Assembly: GCF_042427745.1 (NCBI RefSeq)
Contig: NZ_JBHMFA010000035.1
Source of the DNA: Algibacter miyuki
GTDB lineage: Bacteria; Bacteroidota; Bacteroidia; Flavobacteriales; Flavobacteriaceae
Reading direction: 5' to 3' (one strand)
DNA length: 64,000 nucleotides
Each line of letters starts with the position of its first letter. Positions within the stretch are counted from its first letter, which is position 1. Below the pieces are notes generated by a model. That model saw only the letters and a program-made list of their open reading frames with translations. It had not been told where the DNA came from and ran no database searches. Below are positions 26,601-35,934 of the stretch, piece after piece. The position numbers and the translations under genes are program-made.

Positions 26601-27710
26601 TCTAGGCGCCTGATTTCCTATATATTGCGAAATATCTTTATTTAAATTGAATTGATTTTCAAACGGATCATACTTATCCAAACCATCTTCGGTGCCAATC
26701 CATAAAATTCCTGAAGCATCAAAATATAAGGCTGAAACCAAATTATCAACCAACGAAGTTTGGTCTGTTAAAATAGAATAATAACGTTTGTACTCCCCTT
26801 TACTAATAGCTTCTAAACTATCGCAAACAAGTAAGCCCCCAAGCGTACCCACCCAATATTTGCCATCTGGAGCTTGAGCAACTGCTAAAAAATAAGGCCC
26901 TAAAGCCTCTCTAGCTTCTTTATTTTCAATATATAGATTTTTAAATTCGCTGTCTCTTTTATCTAATTTGTAAAGCCCTTTTCGGGTACCGACGAAAATA
27001 TCATTTTTGGCATCTTCGTATATAAAATTCACATACGGATTCACTTCTTCCGAATTCGGGATTTGCAACGTAAACGTCGCTATTTGCTGAATATTCCCGA
27101 CAGAATCTAAGTTTATTTTCGCTACCGAAGCGCTGCCATAACTGCCTATCCAAATATTTCCTTCGGAATCTTCAAAAATGTCTTTAACATAATTAAAGTT
27201 TGGGATATTTACTTTTTCGAAACGTTTATCTTCTAAAAAGAATAAAAACACACCATGATCTTTTGTGCCTACCCAAACCCGATTAAAATGATCGACATAA
27301 ATGGAACGGATTTCTTCATCTTGTAAACTATTGGGGTTTCCAACTTCGTTTAAAAATGTGGTAAATTTTTGAGTATCACAATCAAACAAGGTCAAACCTT
27401 TACGCGTTCCAATCCAGATATTCCTTTCTTTTTCATCCAGTTCTAAAGCCGTAATATCATTATCGTTAATGGTATTTCCACCTTCAGAAGTGTTTAAATA
27501 CGTCTTAAACTCATAACCATCAAACCTGTTTAAACCAGAAAATGTTCCCAACCACAAAAACCCATGTTTATCCTGCAACACATGGCGCACCGAATTATGA
27601 GATAAACCGTTGTTATCATTATAATGTTCGAATTTAATGTTTTGAGCAAAAGCGCCAAAAACAAACAAAAACAGAAAAAGGGCAATATTAAAACGGTTGG
27701 TTATTAACAA
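23670..27710 (-). CDS. Hybrid two-component system (HTCS) sensor-regulator, probable master regulator of the main PUL
   Basis: 1346-aa HTCS. A signal peptide (FLFLFVFGAFA) precedes many propeller repeats (WLGTFSGLNRFDGYEF; WIGTEDGLDKYDPFENQF) and a Y_Y_Y domain. A membrane helix lies near 783-803. The H box ISHELRTPLTL is near 846 and is followed by an HATPase domain (NLLSNAIKFTNKYG; GSGIGLSLVKAL). The receiver Asp is in VADVMMP near 1149, and the C-terminal AraC HTH is VTDLVGFNDPLYFSRCFKKQFG. Translation appears to start at TTG (27710); an in-frame stop lies two codons upstream. It follows the phosphoesterase gene by 16 bp, so it is the last gene of the enzyme operon, giving positive feedback if it activates the SusC promoter. 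The 27-bp operators probably belong to it. Confidence 0.93.
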   Translation of the reverse strand: MLITNRFNIALFLFLFVFGAFAQNIKFEHYNDNNGLSHNSVRHVLQDKHGFLWLGTFSGLNRFDGYEFKTYLNTSEGGNTINDNDITALELDEKERNIWIGTRKGLTLFDCDTQKFTTFLNEVGNPNSLQDEEIRSIYVDHFNRVWVGTKDHGVFLFFLEDKRFEKVNIPNFNYVKDIFEDSEGNIWIGSYGSASVAKINLDSVGNIQQIATFTLQIPNSEEVNPYVNFIYEDAKNDIFVGTRKGLYKLDKRDSEFKNLYIENKEAREALGPYFLAVAQAPDGKYWVGTLGGLLVCDSLEAISKGEYKRYYSILTDQTSLVDNLVSALYFDASGILWIGTEDGLDKYDPFENQFNLNKDISQYIGNQAPRIRGFATAYTGEIIVATRHNGLYISKEDHFNPLEINQKDIASIYSLDGKIFYCGLWNGQILVYDYVKNTSKTVDIGFEESPVVAFDNLGNNQLVVGSFGEGALILDTENITKNRPEERLLKGSEINEVLKGENNMVWFATETGVVKYDLTSKTEVVYTSFLNENKGLAHDNVSDIVFDKSGTLWAATRNGLCFFDSSDNNFQSLEEPKELAGKWVTDLLIDSAGDLWLNVNNNSVARLKLDSFDYNIYHVNSGNRLDYFSSRGFYKFGDSDIYLGGKNGVIYFSPYTIKENKLSPKPIITEIKIQNEILIPGMEINKEIPLEKDFNQEKSITLNYDNRNFSLQFSTPSYANEKLNKFEYQLEGFDKKWIATSSNSRTVQYTNLFPGKYVFKIKSCNSDGHWSDVVSYNIKIERPFWLTYQALILFILTLGLVLFLVRREVKNRMRLKQELVTEKVNRERDIKLNNEKLRFFTNISHELRTPLTLIIGPVKQLIEESKEYSSTYQKSRYNLIHQNASRLLNLVNQVLDFRKAQTGELKLKVSRTNILQYTQNTFDSFKEFAYNKEIQLNFNTESDSLFGWIDRDKYDKILYNLLSNAIKFTNKYGHVDLFVRLKSDSSDYLVVEVSDDGIGIPQKSQEKIFKRFYQATNSIENNTGSGIGLSLVKALVDLHKGSITVESTPKKGSVFSFEIPISRELYKKNEVFEFVANANEDAQIPEVPIKKVTTNTEIKEKILVIEDNTELRKYLIDYLSNYYKVYEAENGEEGLQICRQVKPILCVADVMMPIMNGIEFCKELKNDEFISHIPVVLLTALSENEDKVRGFNVGADGYLVKPFDPSLLKSIMVNIIKTRLELKTKFSDDADSEIGLLTHSPVDEVLMGRISKLIEENISKPDLTTGFLCQELGVSSSKLYRKIKELTDLAPNEFIRTIRLKKSVQLLKTKKHNVSEVTDLVGFNDPLYFSRCFKKQFGYPPSKLLK

Positions 27711-27726
27711 ATTTTATTTCGGGTAT

Positions 27727-29568
27727 TTATGGCGTTATTCTTTCAATAGTATTGGCTTCTAAATTTATTCTAAAATGATTTGAAGGTAAGCCATGTCTGC
27801 TTTTATCAAAAATAGACGCCCATAATTGAAATCTTTCATCTGATGCTTTCTTTAGTAGACTACATACCTGTTCATAAGCTTTCAATCGGTTTACACCAAT
27901 ATCTTGAAAAGCCAACTCGTCGGCACTTCGTAGTTTATAAAAGTCGTAAATCATATCAAAACCTGTCCAATTCTCAAAGTTTTCTAAAGTTAGATCATTC
28001 GTCTTTAAATATGCTTTCACTTCAGCATCTTCAATCCTACTTTTTAATAATAAATCTTTTCCTGTGGACGATAACAAACTATCAGCAAAAGCTTTAGGCC
28101 AATCATTTGGTAAAAACCGAAGTCGTACTAATTCTTTCAAATGAAATTTAGTGAAATCTTTATAATTTTCGGTTAATAAGATGTCTTTATTCCATATTGA
28201 AGTTGCTCCGGATTCTTTTAAATAAGCATATTCCTGCTCATATAATGGAAATAAACTATTAAAATTTTTAGCCGATTTAATAACGACTGTTTCAACTTCA
28301 AAATCGGTTTTAGAATGTATGGTTAACACTTTATATCCTGGCGTATAAGCTGCCAATGAAGGGGTTTGAATGTTAAATAAAGTATTGCCTTTTCCACTGG
28401 TACGAACGCCTGTATCATTAATATGCATATGGCCGCCAAAATGAATTTGAATACCTGCATCGGCAAACGTTTGAGCGACTTCCTCGTTGGGCACACGGTG
28501 CAATTGCATTTTTTTATCACCAAAAAACTGTTTCATTTCTACGGAAGCGTCATCGTTGAAATCCACCATAGGATAATGGCTAAACGCTATTAAAACTTTG
28601 CCTTGTTTCTTAGCTTGTTCGGCTACTTTTTTCACCCAAGTAACCAAATGACTTTTCTGTAAAAGGACATTATTATAACCGATACTAGCACCTGAAAAAT
28701 CGTTTGGGTTATTTGAAACTCCAGCTAATTCCGTATTCGGCACATACACGTTGGCATCAATAGCCAACAACCAAACTCCCGCAACAGGCTCTACTAAATA
28801 ACTAGCATCTGGATGTGCATTATACGCATCGATTTGATAGGTTCTTTTATTTAAAATTGAAGCTTCTTTTGCCTTTTCAAAACTATATTCGTTATAAGCA
28901 TAAGAAGAAAATGGCGTTTCCCAATAGCGGTATTCCGGTTGAGGATAAAACCCAAAAGAAGACATTTCATTTAAAATATCTTTATAGCCCCATTTTTTTA
29001 TTTCTGAAGTTATAATAGGTTTTAATTGACCTTCAACACCATCTTTTAAGTTTTTAATTGAACTTGTTATGATTTGTTCCTGCCCACCAACTCCTAAAAA
29101 ATCAGATTTTCCAGCGTCTTGTGTGAAGGGTTTTACAGGGTCGTGATTCCCCGTGGTAGCAAAAAACAAGATGCCGTGTTTTTCAGTATATATATCTAAC
29201 AGCTTTCGTAAACCTTTAACATGAATGGGTTGCCCGTCGTCACTAAAATCGCCTGGCAAAGCCACGTACTTGATACCTCTCGCCACAATATCATCTAAAG
29301 CAGCGATGCATGCGAAATAATTTTCATTGAATATTCGAGTGGATTTCAATTGCGCATCCATGGTTCTGATGTTTGCAAATTCACCCGTTTTTGGATTTTC
29401 TATACCTTGGTAATCTGCATCTTCAAAATGCGCATAAACATCTTGAAAATGTGCATCGGCTATAAATGCTATTTGTACAGGAGTCGACTCATTTTTTATA
29501 TTTTTCTTACAAGAAAATAGCAATGCTAAAAGCAGAATACAAATACACTTACTATACAATTTATTCAA
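27727..29568 (-). CDS. Calcineurin-like metallophosphoesterase, lipoprotein
   Basis: 613-aa exported phosphoesterase (lipobox LLFSC, Cys near residue 20). The five metal-binding blocks of the calcineurin-like superfamily are visible in order: FIADAHF, ALPGDFSDDG, TGNHDP, IAFSHYPM and FGGHMHINDTG. A C-terminal extension of about 200 residues has no recognised domain. Only a TTG start gives the lipoprotein signal. It lies 8 bp after the GH115 gene and 16 bp before the HTCS gene, within the glycan-degradation operon. Placement beside a PI-PLC-like domain makes a sugar or inositol phosphate a plausible substrate, but the superfamily is broad and the substrate is inferred only from context. Confidence 0.88.
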   Translation of the reverse strand: MNKLYSKCICILLLALLFSCKKNIKNESTPVQIAFIADAHFQDVYAHFEDADYQGIENPKTGEFANIRTMDAQLKSTRIFNENYFACIAALDDIVARGIKYVALPGDFSDDGQPIHVKGLRKLLDIYTEKHGILFFATTGNHDPVKPFTQDAGKSDFLGVGGQEQIITSSIKNLKDGVEGQLKPIITSEIKKWGYKDILNEMSSFGFYPQPEYRYWETPFSSYAYNEYSFEKAKEASILNKRTYQIDAYNAHPDASYLVEPVAGVWLLAIDANVYVPNTELAGVSNNPNDFSGASIGYNNVLLQKSHLVTWVKKVAEQAKKQGKVLIAFSHYPMVDFNDDASVEMKQFFGDKKMQLHRVPNEEVAQTFADAGIQIHFGGHMHINDTGVRTSGKGNTLFNIQTPSLAAYTPGYKVLTIHSKTDFEVETVVIKSAKNFNSLFPLYEQEYAYLKESGATSIWNKDILLTENYKDFTKFHLKELVRLRFLPNDWPKAFADSLLSSTGKDLLLKSRIEDAEVKAYLKTNDLTLENFENWTGFDMIYDFYKLRSADELAFQDIGVNRLKAYEQVCSLLKKASDERFQLWASIFDKSRHGLPSNHFRINLEANTIERITP

Positions 29569-29576
29569 AATTCTAA

Positions 29577-32549
29577 TTATTTTTTAACGGTTTCCTTCGG
29601 AAAAGCATAACTCGCTTTCCATCCTCCTAAATCTATCAATACCTGATCTATCATAACACCAGGATCTACCATCCAAATTTTTAAAGTATGTTTTCCTGCT
29701 TTATTTACAATTTGCAACGCCGATTGAACCGAAGCATTTTTAAGTACATTTTGCTTCCACGAAGCACTACGTCCAAAAGTTTGAAAATCTACAATTACAG
29801 GATCAGCATCATCAATAGAAACAGCGCAACGCACGCCAAATCCAGCATGTGGCGCATGGGTTGGCACCACTTGTAAATTCACTTGAGCTTCTCCGAAATT
29901 GAAGGTGTAAAAATCGTATTCTAAAACAGGACTGCTCGTTAAAATAGCCTGAATATCGACTGTTGGTGTTGCTGTTCTTGGCAACGCGGCAATTACATTA
30001 TTGGTATAACCAATACCTTCTAAACGTTCCCATTTAGCTTCGTTTCCATCTTTTTTACGTGTGAAATTTTCAGCATCTATCGATACATAGCCTTTATCTT
30101 CAACAAAACCTTTATAATTTTTTAGAGTGTCAAGTTCTGGATTATAAACCGAAACGCCAATACTTGTTGTTTTTCCTTCGGAAATAAAATCAATCGCACT
30201 ATTCACTTTAAAACTTGGTGGAATTAATTGAAAATCGTGACCTAACGGTGCTTCTTTTTTGTTCTCTCCTTTTGGCACTTTATCCCAATCAATAGTTATC
30301 CAAAGACGTTTTTCAACGATATTAGAATTCGAATTGAGCGTACCTTTAGTTTCTGATATTTTAATCCAATCCGCTTTAGGTTTCGCTTCCCAATCCACCG
30401 TTCCAGTACCATTTATAAACACATCTATAAAATAAGTGCTCTTGGTGTAACTATTAAAAACAGGTAGCACATCGGCATAACTATTAATCACCTCATGGTT
30501 AACTTCCATTTGATAACCTTCCAAAGCCAAACCTAAATGGGCTTTTTCAGTGTTTTCTACATGTGATACAGCGGGCTGGGCAAAAACAGGTAAAAATCGT
30601 GGCGCCATGGTCATTATGTGATTCCATTTCCCGTTTTGAAGCTTTTCATTATAATAATTTGTTTCTTTCTCAATACGTTTATAAGCTGCCTTTGATTGTG
30701 CTGCTAATGTATTTGCACTTTGCCTGCCTTGCTTGGCGTTAAACTTATTTTTAAAACTATATAACCATTTCTGATTGAGTTTTGAAGCGCCAATAACAGG
30801 ATAATACACCAGTTGATAAAAGGCATCCTTTCTATGCTCATCGATTTTATCATATAAATTTTCAGTTGTTTCGATGATGTTTTGATAGCTGTTGATGCGT
30901 TCTGAAACCTCATCGCCATAATGATACTGTGTTAATTCGGTTTCACCAGCTTTAGTAACCGGCTCAACTTGACTCCAAGCCATAAATTCGGGACGACGGA
31001 TATAAGCCAAACGGTTGTTTTCGAATAAAACATCGGTAATTTTAGAAGCTGATGCTTTTCCGAATTCACGCGCAGCCCAATCGTTCATATGAGATTTTAC
31101 AGCGGTGCTTTTATCAAAACCATCCATATCCCAGGCCATATCTAAAAAGAGTTCGATATTGTATTCGTGTGGTTTAATATCGCCACAGTTCAGAATCCAT
31201 ATTTCACGTGATTGAAACTCAAATGCTTTCGACATTTCTTCCCACATTAAAACAGGATTTGTGGAATTGAGCCATAAATAATCGTGTGGTCTGCCCCAAT
31301 ACGAGGTATGATAATACACGCCAGCACCACCTGCTCGGGTTTGCTCCTCGGGGTTACTTAATTGGCGCATGTAGCCATAATTATCATCCGTCCAAACCAG
31401 AGTGATATCTTCTGGTAAGTCTAACCCGTTTTGGTAGTAGTTTAACACTTCCTTATAAGGTACAAAAGCCTGCGGAATGGTATTCGGATTCTTCTTTGTT
31501 TCCTTTTTTAGAATAGCACGTTGGTCGGTAATAACACCTTCTAGAAGTTTTACCTGAGCCTCGGTATCATCTTCACCAACAATCATAGGCGAATCGTGTT
31601 CACCACGCATACCTGTAGTATAAATCCCTTCTAAATCTGCGGTTTCCTTAACCCGTTTTCTGAAAAGATTCTTTATGGTTTCTGAATTTGTATCATAACG
31701 ATACTCCCCCATGGTATCATGTTTCCATTCCGTATTAATATTACTCAACATAGGCTCTGCATGCGATGTTCCAATAACAATCGCATAATCGTCTGCTACA
31801 AATTTATTTTCAGGATACGAGTAAAACGGTTTGGTGCTAGAATGCATAGCCGGCCAAATGGTATTAGCTCTTAGGCGCAACAACAACTCAAAAACTTTAG
31901 CATAGGTTTTAGGACCAATATCACCGGTTTCTGGTTCAAAATTTAAAGCAGCCCAACGTTGTAAGCCCCAATCTTCATCATTTAAAAATACACCTCTGTA
32001 CTTTACGGAAGGACTTTTAGATACTTTATTATCAACAGAAATTATAAGGTTTTCACTTTTCTCTGGAGTTACATCGGCCCACCATTCCCATGGTGATACG
32101 CCTATTTTTCGAGAAAGCTCTAACAAGCCATAAGCTGTTCCTCTGCGATCGCTACCCACAATAACTAAAGCTTTATCAATATTTTTAGTTGGGTTTTCAA
32201 CCATTTGAATGGCATAACGTTCCCAATGATTTTCAAATTCAGAAACCTTTATTTTTCCTGATGAAATCAATTTATCAATCAAACTATTTTTACCGATAGT
32301 CCCTGCAATAATTATTGCTGTATTTTTACTTGTTTTTGAAACAACAGCAGGTTTTTTTCCTGTAATATTAAACACATCACTTGCTAGAATATCAGCAGCA
32401 ATAGCTACCACTTTAGCATCTTTTTTATCAATTAAAATAGAAACCACTTCGTTTCCTTCAACTATTGAGAATTCTGATTTTTGCTGAATTTGCGCCGATA
32501 AAACCGACACTTGTAAACAAAACATCAGAAGTCCTAAATATTTAAACAT
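29577..32549 (-). CDS. GH115 family alpha-glucuronidase
   Basis: Exported glycoside hydrolase of 990 aa (signal peptide MFKYLGLLMFCLQVSVLSAQ). GH115 enzymes remove alpha-1,2-linked glucuronic or 4-O-methylglucuronic acid from polymers. Recognisable family stretches are YRGVFLNDEDWGLQRWA, LRLRANTIWPAMHSS, GTSHAEPML, GMRGEHDSPM, TLVWTDDNYGYMRQLS, GVYYHTSYWGRPHDYLWL and EIWILNCGDIKPHEY. A C-terminal beta domain ends near LIDLGGWKASYAFP. The frame extends to 32588, overlapping the upstream gene by 35 bp, but the ATG at 32549 gives a clean signal peptide and a 4-bp intergenic gap. It is embedded between an esterase/PLC fusion and a phosphoesterase. A glucuronate linked to mannose, xylose, galactose or inositol are all possible targets. 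Confidence 0.93.
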   Translation of the reverse strand: MFKYLGLLMFCLQVSVLSAQIQQKSEFSIVEGNEVVSILIDKKDAKVVAIAADILASDVFNITGKKPAVVSKTSKNTAIIIAGTIGKNSLIDKLISSGKIKVSEFENHWERYAIQMVENPTKNIDKALVIVGSDRRGTAYGLLELSRKIGVSPWEWWADVTPEKSENLIISVDNKVSKSPSVKYRGVFLNDEDWGLQRWAALNFEPETGDIGPKTYAKVFELLLRLRANTIWPAMHSSTKPFYSYPENKFVADDYAIVIGTSHAEPMLSNINTEWKHDTMGEYRYDTNSETIKNLFRKRVKETADLEGIYTTGMRGEHDSPMIVGEDDTEAQVKLLEGVITDQRAILKKETKKNPNTIPQAFVPYKEVLNYYQNGLDLPEDITLVWTDDNYGYMRQLSNPEEQTRAGGAGVYYHTSYWGRPHDYLWLNSTNPVLMWEEMSKAFEFQSREIWILNCGDIKPHEYNIELFLDMAWDMDGFDKSTAVKSHMNDWAAREFGKASASKITDVLFENNRLAYIRRPEFMAWSQVEPVTKAGETELTQYHYGDEVSERINSYQNIIETTENLYDKIDEHRKDAFYQLVYYPVIGASKLNQKWLYSFKNKFNAKQGRQSANTLAAQSKAAYKRIEKETNYYNEKLQNGKWNHIMTMAPRFLPVFAQPAVSHVENTEKAHLGLALEGYQMEVNHEVINSYADVLPVFNSYTKSTYFIDVFINGTGTVDWEAKPKADWIKISETKGTLNSNSNIVEKRLWITIDWDKVPKGENKKEAPLGHDFQLIPPSFKVNSAIDFISEGKTTSIGVSVYNPELDTLKNYKGFVEDKGYVSIDAENFTRKKDGNEAKWERLEGIGYTNNVIAALPRTATPTVDIQAILTSSPVLEYDFYTFNFGEAQVNLQVVPTHAPHAGFGVRCAVSIDDADPVIVDFQTFGRSASWKQNVLKNASVQSALQIVNKAGKHTLKIWMVDPGVMIDQVLIDLGGWKASYAFPKETVKK

Positions 32550-32553
32550 GCTT

Positions 32554-34401
32554 TTAGTTTTTAATTTTCTCATAAGTGTTATCATCAAAAATTATTTTAA
32601 AATCGGAATCAAATAAAGTCGATGGCACATAATAATCCGTAGAAATCACTTGTGCTCCAGAAGCTTTAGCTTTTTCAAACCTAGCGTAACTTTTGGTACG
32701 TGCTTCCTTAGTTCCAGCATCGGCACGGGTGCGCACCATATAACCTTTGTCAACTAATGTTTTAATGTACTCAAAATCTGTAATCGGGTTATTTATAATT
32801 CGAAATGCAGCTTCCGGATTCCCTTCTTTACTATTTACAAAAAGAACGCGTCCTTTTAAGCCATCATGACCGCCTAGGTAATCATTAATACGCGCTTCCT
32901 TTTCATCTAAAACAAATAAAAATTTTCCTTTTAGCTCACTTAATTCTGGCCAACCTGCTTTTAAAACAGCTTCTTCAAGGGTTTTAAAATTGCCACGAAC
33001 AGCATCGGGAGTTATCAATTCTGAATCGGAAAATACGGATCTAATTTCAACATCAAGACTATCTAATGCCGTTTTATCAAAAGTTAAAGGAGTTCTAGTT
33101 TGTGGCACTTCCTGATCTTTTGTATTGATAAGAATAACTACAGGCGTGTGATTCGGGTGCTTATCTGACCATTTTTTTAAGTTTTTTAATCCGTCTCTAA
33201 ATAGCAAATGATGGCTTCTAAAATCTATATCTTGCACATGAAACATTTTAAGTCCTGGCTTTTTTAACTTTTCCTCAATATCAAAATCTAAAGGTGTTTT
33301 TCCTAAAGTTTTTACAATATCCAATCCTTTCGGATTTGAAAAATGCCCACCTAGCGGATCATAAAAAACATCTAACTCCAAGTTTCTCAACCCTAAATCT
33401 AATTGTTTTTCTAATGAAACATGACCGTATTGCAAGCTTTCTATTTTAGGACTTACACCATGTAGATAATCATACAACGGTTTTTCAATTTCAATTTTAT
33501 ATGAATTATGACTTCCGATGACTTGCATGTCGTTAAGTTTTGGTTTTGACACCGCCACTTTTTCAAGCCATTCTTTTGCCAACTTTGGCCATTGCTCACC
33601 TGCAGCATTACCATCTCGCAAACCATAACCGTGACCGCCTTTTGGGTATACGTGTAATTCTACCGGCGTTTTATTGTCTCGTAATGCTTGCCCCATAACA
33701 AAACTGCTATTACCGTAAGGGTCGTCTGCTGTTCCGAATATAAAAAATGGTGGCGTGTCTTTATCTAATGTAAAATCAGGATGGATGGTTTTATTTTCGC
33801 CTTTATCTAAATAAGCAGGATAAATAAGCATGGTAAAATTTGACTGACTTGAAAACGCATCAATTTCATCTTGGCTTTCGTAAAAAGGTGTTTTAAACGT
33901 TGTAGATGCTAAAGCGGATAAATGACCGCCTGCTGAAAATCCAATAAGTCCAATATTATTGGTATCCAATTGAAATTCTGAAGCCTTACTTCTAACTATT
34001 TTAATGGCACGTTGAATATCTTGCGCTGCACCTTTATCGTTTTTAGGTACACGATATTGCAATACAAAAGCCGTATATCCCAAAGTATTTAACCATTCGG
34101 CTATCTCATCACCTTCTTTATCTATAGCCAAAATATTATAACCACCGCCAGGACAAACAATAATTCCGGCTTTAGACGCATTGGGCTGTTCAGGTCTATA
34201 TACAGTGAGTAATGGGTTGGTAACTTCGCTTAATCTTTTAACATTTCCCGAAGTGTTCCCTGAAATTTTAGCAGGTTGCTTTTCGCTACTTTCCCCTGGG
34301 ACTTTATTGGTCCATAATTCTATGGTTTCGCTAGATTGCCCCCAAGAAACAACAGTTGATAACAAGAAAAAAAATACGAATTTTAATTTAAGATAATGCA
34401 T
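32554..34401 (-). CDS. Fusion of an alpha/beta-hydrolase esterase and a PI-PLC-like phosphodiesterase
   Basis: 615-aa exported two-domain enzyme (signal peptide ending VVSWGQ). Residues about 40-275 are an acetyl-esterase-like alpha/beta hydrolase, with the oxyanion loop CPGGGY, nucleophile GFSAGGH, acid FGTADDP and His in YPKGGHGYG. Residues about 290-615 resemble Ca2+-dependent phosphatidylinositol-specific phospholipase C1-like proteins, with VIGSHNSYKIE, LELDVFYDPLGGHF, MFHVQDIDFRSH, VILINTKDQE and TRADAGTKEART...QVISTDYY. The family cleaves phosphoinositides, usually through a cyclic inositol phosphate. It sits between GH29 and GH115 genes. A deacylase joined to a phosphodiesterase suggests attack on an acylated glycan bound through inositol phosphate or a similar diester. 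Domain assignments are fairly firm; the substrate is inferred. Confidence 0.85.
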   Translation of the reverse strand: MHYLKLKFVFFFLLSTVVSWGQSSETIELWTNKVPGESSEKQPAKISGNTSGNVKRLSEVTNPLLTVYRPEQPNASKAGIIVCPGGGYNILAIDKEGDEIAEWLNTLGYTAFVLQYRVPKNDKGAAQDIQRAIKIVRSKASEFQLDTNNIGLIGFSAGGHLSALASTTFKTPFYESQDEIDAFSSQSNFTMLIYPAYLDKGENKTIHPDFTLDKDTPPFFIFGTADDPYGNSSFVMGQALRDNKTPVELHVYPKGGHGYGLRDGNAAGEQWPKLAKEWLEKVAVSKPKLNDMQVIGSHNSYKIEIEKPLYDYLHGVSPKIESLQYGHVSLEKQLDLGLRNLELDVFYDPLGGHFSNPKGLDIVKTLGKTPLDFDIEEKLKKPGLKMFHVQDIDFRSHHLLFRDGLKNLKKWSDKHPNHTPVVILINTKDQEVPQTRTPLTFDKTALDSLDVEIRSVFSDSELITPDAVRGNFKTLEEAVLKAGWPELSELKGKFLFVLDEKEARINDYLGGHDGLKGRVLFVNSKEGNPEAAFRIINNPITDFEYIKTLVDKGYMVRTRADAGTKEARTKSYARFEKAKASGAQVISTDYYVPSTLFDSDFKIIFDDNTYEKIKN

Positions 34402-34481
34402 TAATACGTGAATTTACACCCTTTGAAATAACGGATATTATTTATTAAAAGAAACTCCTAAATTACTGTTTTTTTGAATAA

Positions 34482-35897
34482 TTACAGTCCTATTTTAAAG
34501 CCTGTAATAGGAATTTCGTTTTCGGAATACTTTGGAATTTCTACCATTAATCCCTTCTGAGTTTGTTTCCAATTTACTTTTTCGGAAGTATTTAATTGTG
34601 TTACCGTTTTAATCTTTCCTGCGTTCTCTATTGAAAAGGCTTTTATAAGCACTTTCTTCTCTGTTGGACTACAAACATAAGCGTAAATGGCACCATCTTT
34701 TGTGGTGAACCTCACTTCAGGAAAAATGTCTTTAGATGTAGCATCTTTCAAGTTATCTTTCATGGTGTTTTCTCCTTCTGAAACCTTAATCTTTTCGACC
34801 TGCTTTGGAACTTCTGCAAGACGTTCTGCTTGTACTTTCCATGGTTTAGCCCCATAAACACCTTCTGAATTTTGTTTCATCCACTGCCCTATTTGTGCTA
34901 ATCGAGCTTGGGCCAAATCTGTAATTTCTCCTTTTGCAGTTGGCCCATTATTCAATAATAAATTCCCGCCTTTACTTACTATTTCTAATAACTGACGTGT
35001 CATTAATTCTGAAGATTTATAAATGGTATCATATTCAATATACCCCCAGTTTTTCCCCATAGTAATACAGGCTTCCCAAGGATCTGACTCTAAACCATCA
35101 ACAATTTCTTGCTCTGTCACTTTATAATCACCAAAACCATGCTTAATTCGGCTGTTAATAATACAATCTGGTTGAATGCCAAGTATCAATTCTCGCAATT
35201 CTTTGCTTTCCTCCGGGCTAATTAATTCTGGTGTATCAAACCAAATAACATCAATTTTACCGTATTGCGTCATCAATTCTTTGATTTGCGGCTTCACCTT
35301 TCTTTCAAAATAACGGCTGTAGACTTTGATATCTTCATCAGGATAATCTACCAAATTACTTCTACCTCCTTTAAAAGGCCAATCGGTAGCCACATCTGGA
35401 TCTTCCCAATCGCGACCTAAAGAGTAATAAAACCCAAATTTCATATCGTGTTTATGGCAAGCATCAACCAATTCCTTCATGGGGTCTTTGGCGTATGGTG
35501 TTCTGGTTTTTATGTTATAATCGTTAGATGGTGAATCGAACATGGCGAAACCATCATGGTGTTTTGAAGTGATGATAATATACTTCATGCCAGCGTCTTT
35601 TGCAGTAAGCACCCACTTTTCAGCATTGAAGTTTACGGGGTTAAAATCGTCGGCAATAGTAGCATATTCCTTTAATGAAATTTTTTCATGAATCATAAAA
35701 TGTTCATTCCCTTTTGCTACGTGTCCATCCCAATATCCCGCAGTTTGCGAATACAAGCCCCAATGTAAAAACATGCCAAATTTAGCATCTTTCCACCAGT
35801 CCATTTTATCGGACGATTGCGCAAAGGTATTCGTCATAAAAATGAGTAAAAAACCTAAACTGTAATAAAACTTTCTTCGGAATGTGCTCTGCTTCAT
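34482..35897 (-). CDS. GH29 family alpha-L-fucosidase
   Basis: 471-aa exported retaining alpha-L-fucosidase (signal peptide ending TNTFAQ). GH29 segments are WWKDAKFGMFLHWGLYSQ, YIIITSKHHDGFAMFDS, the probable nucleophile Asp in IDVIWFDTPEL (near residue 220), TMGKNWGYIEYD, and KGGNLLLNNGPTAKGEI, followed by a C-terminal beta domain. The length is usual for GH29. It lies 37 bp downstream of a second GH29 gene and 80 bp upstream of the esterase/PLC fusion. The two GH29 proteins are quite different from each other, suggesting different fucosyl linkages rather than redundancy. Confidence 0.93.
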   Translation of the reverse strand: MKQSTFRRKFYYSLGFLLIFMTNTFAQSSDKMDWWKDAKFGMFLHWGLYSQTAGYWDGHVAKGNEHFMIHEKISLKEYATIADDFNPVNFNAEKWVLTAKDAGMKYIIITSKHHDGFAMFDSPSNDYNIKTRTPYAKDPMKELVDACHKHDMKFGFYYSLGRDWEDPDVATDWPFKGGRSNLVDYPDEDIKVYSRYFERKVKPQIKELMTQYGKIDVIWFDTPELISPEESKELRELILGIQPDCIINSRIKHGFGDYKVTEQEIVDGLESDPWEACITMGKNWGYIEYDTIYKSSELMTRQLLEIVSKGGNLLLNNGPTAKGEITDLAQARLAQIGQWMKQNSEGVYGAKPWKVQAERLAEVPKQVEKIKVSEGENTMKDNLKDATSKDIFPEVRFTTKDGAIYAYVCSPTEKKVLIKAFSIENAGKIKTVTQLNTSEKVNWKQTQKGLMVEIPKYSENEIPITGFKIGL

Positions 35898-35934
35898 TTT
35901 AAATTATTTTGAATATGTTTTTTATACTAAAATT

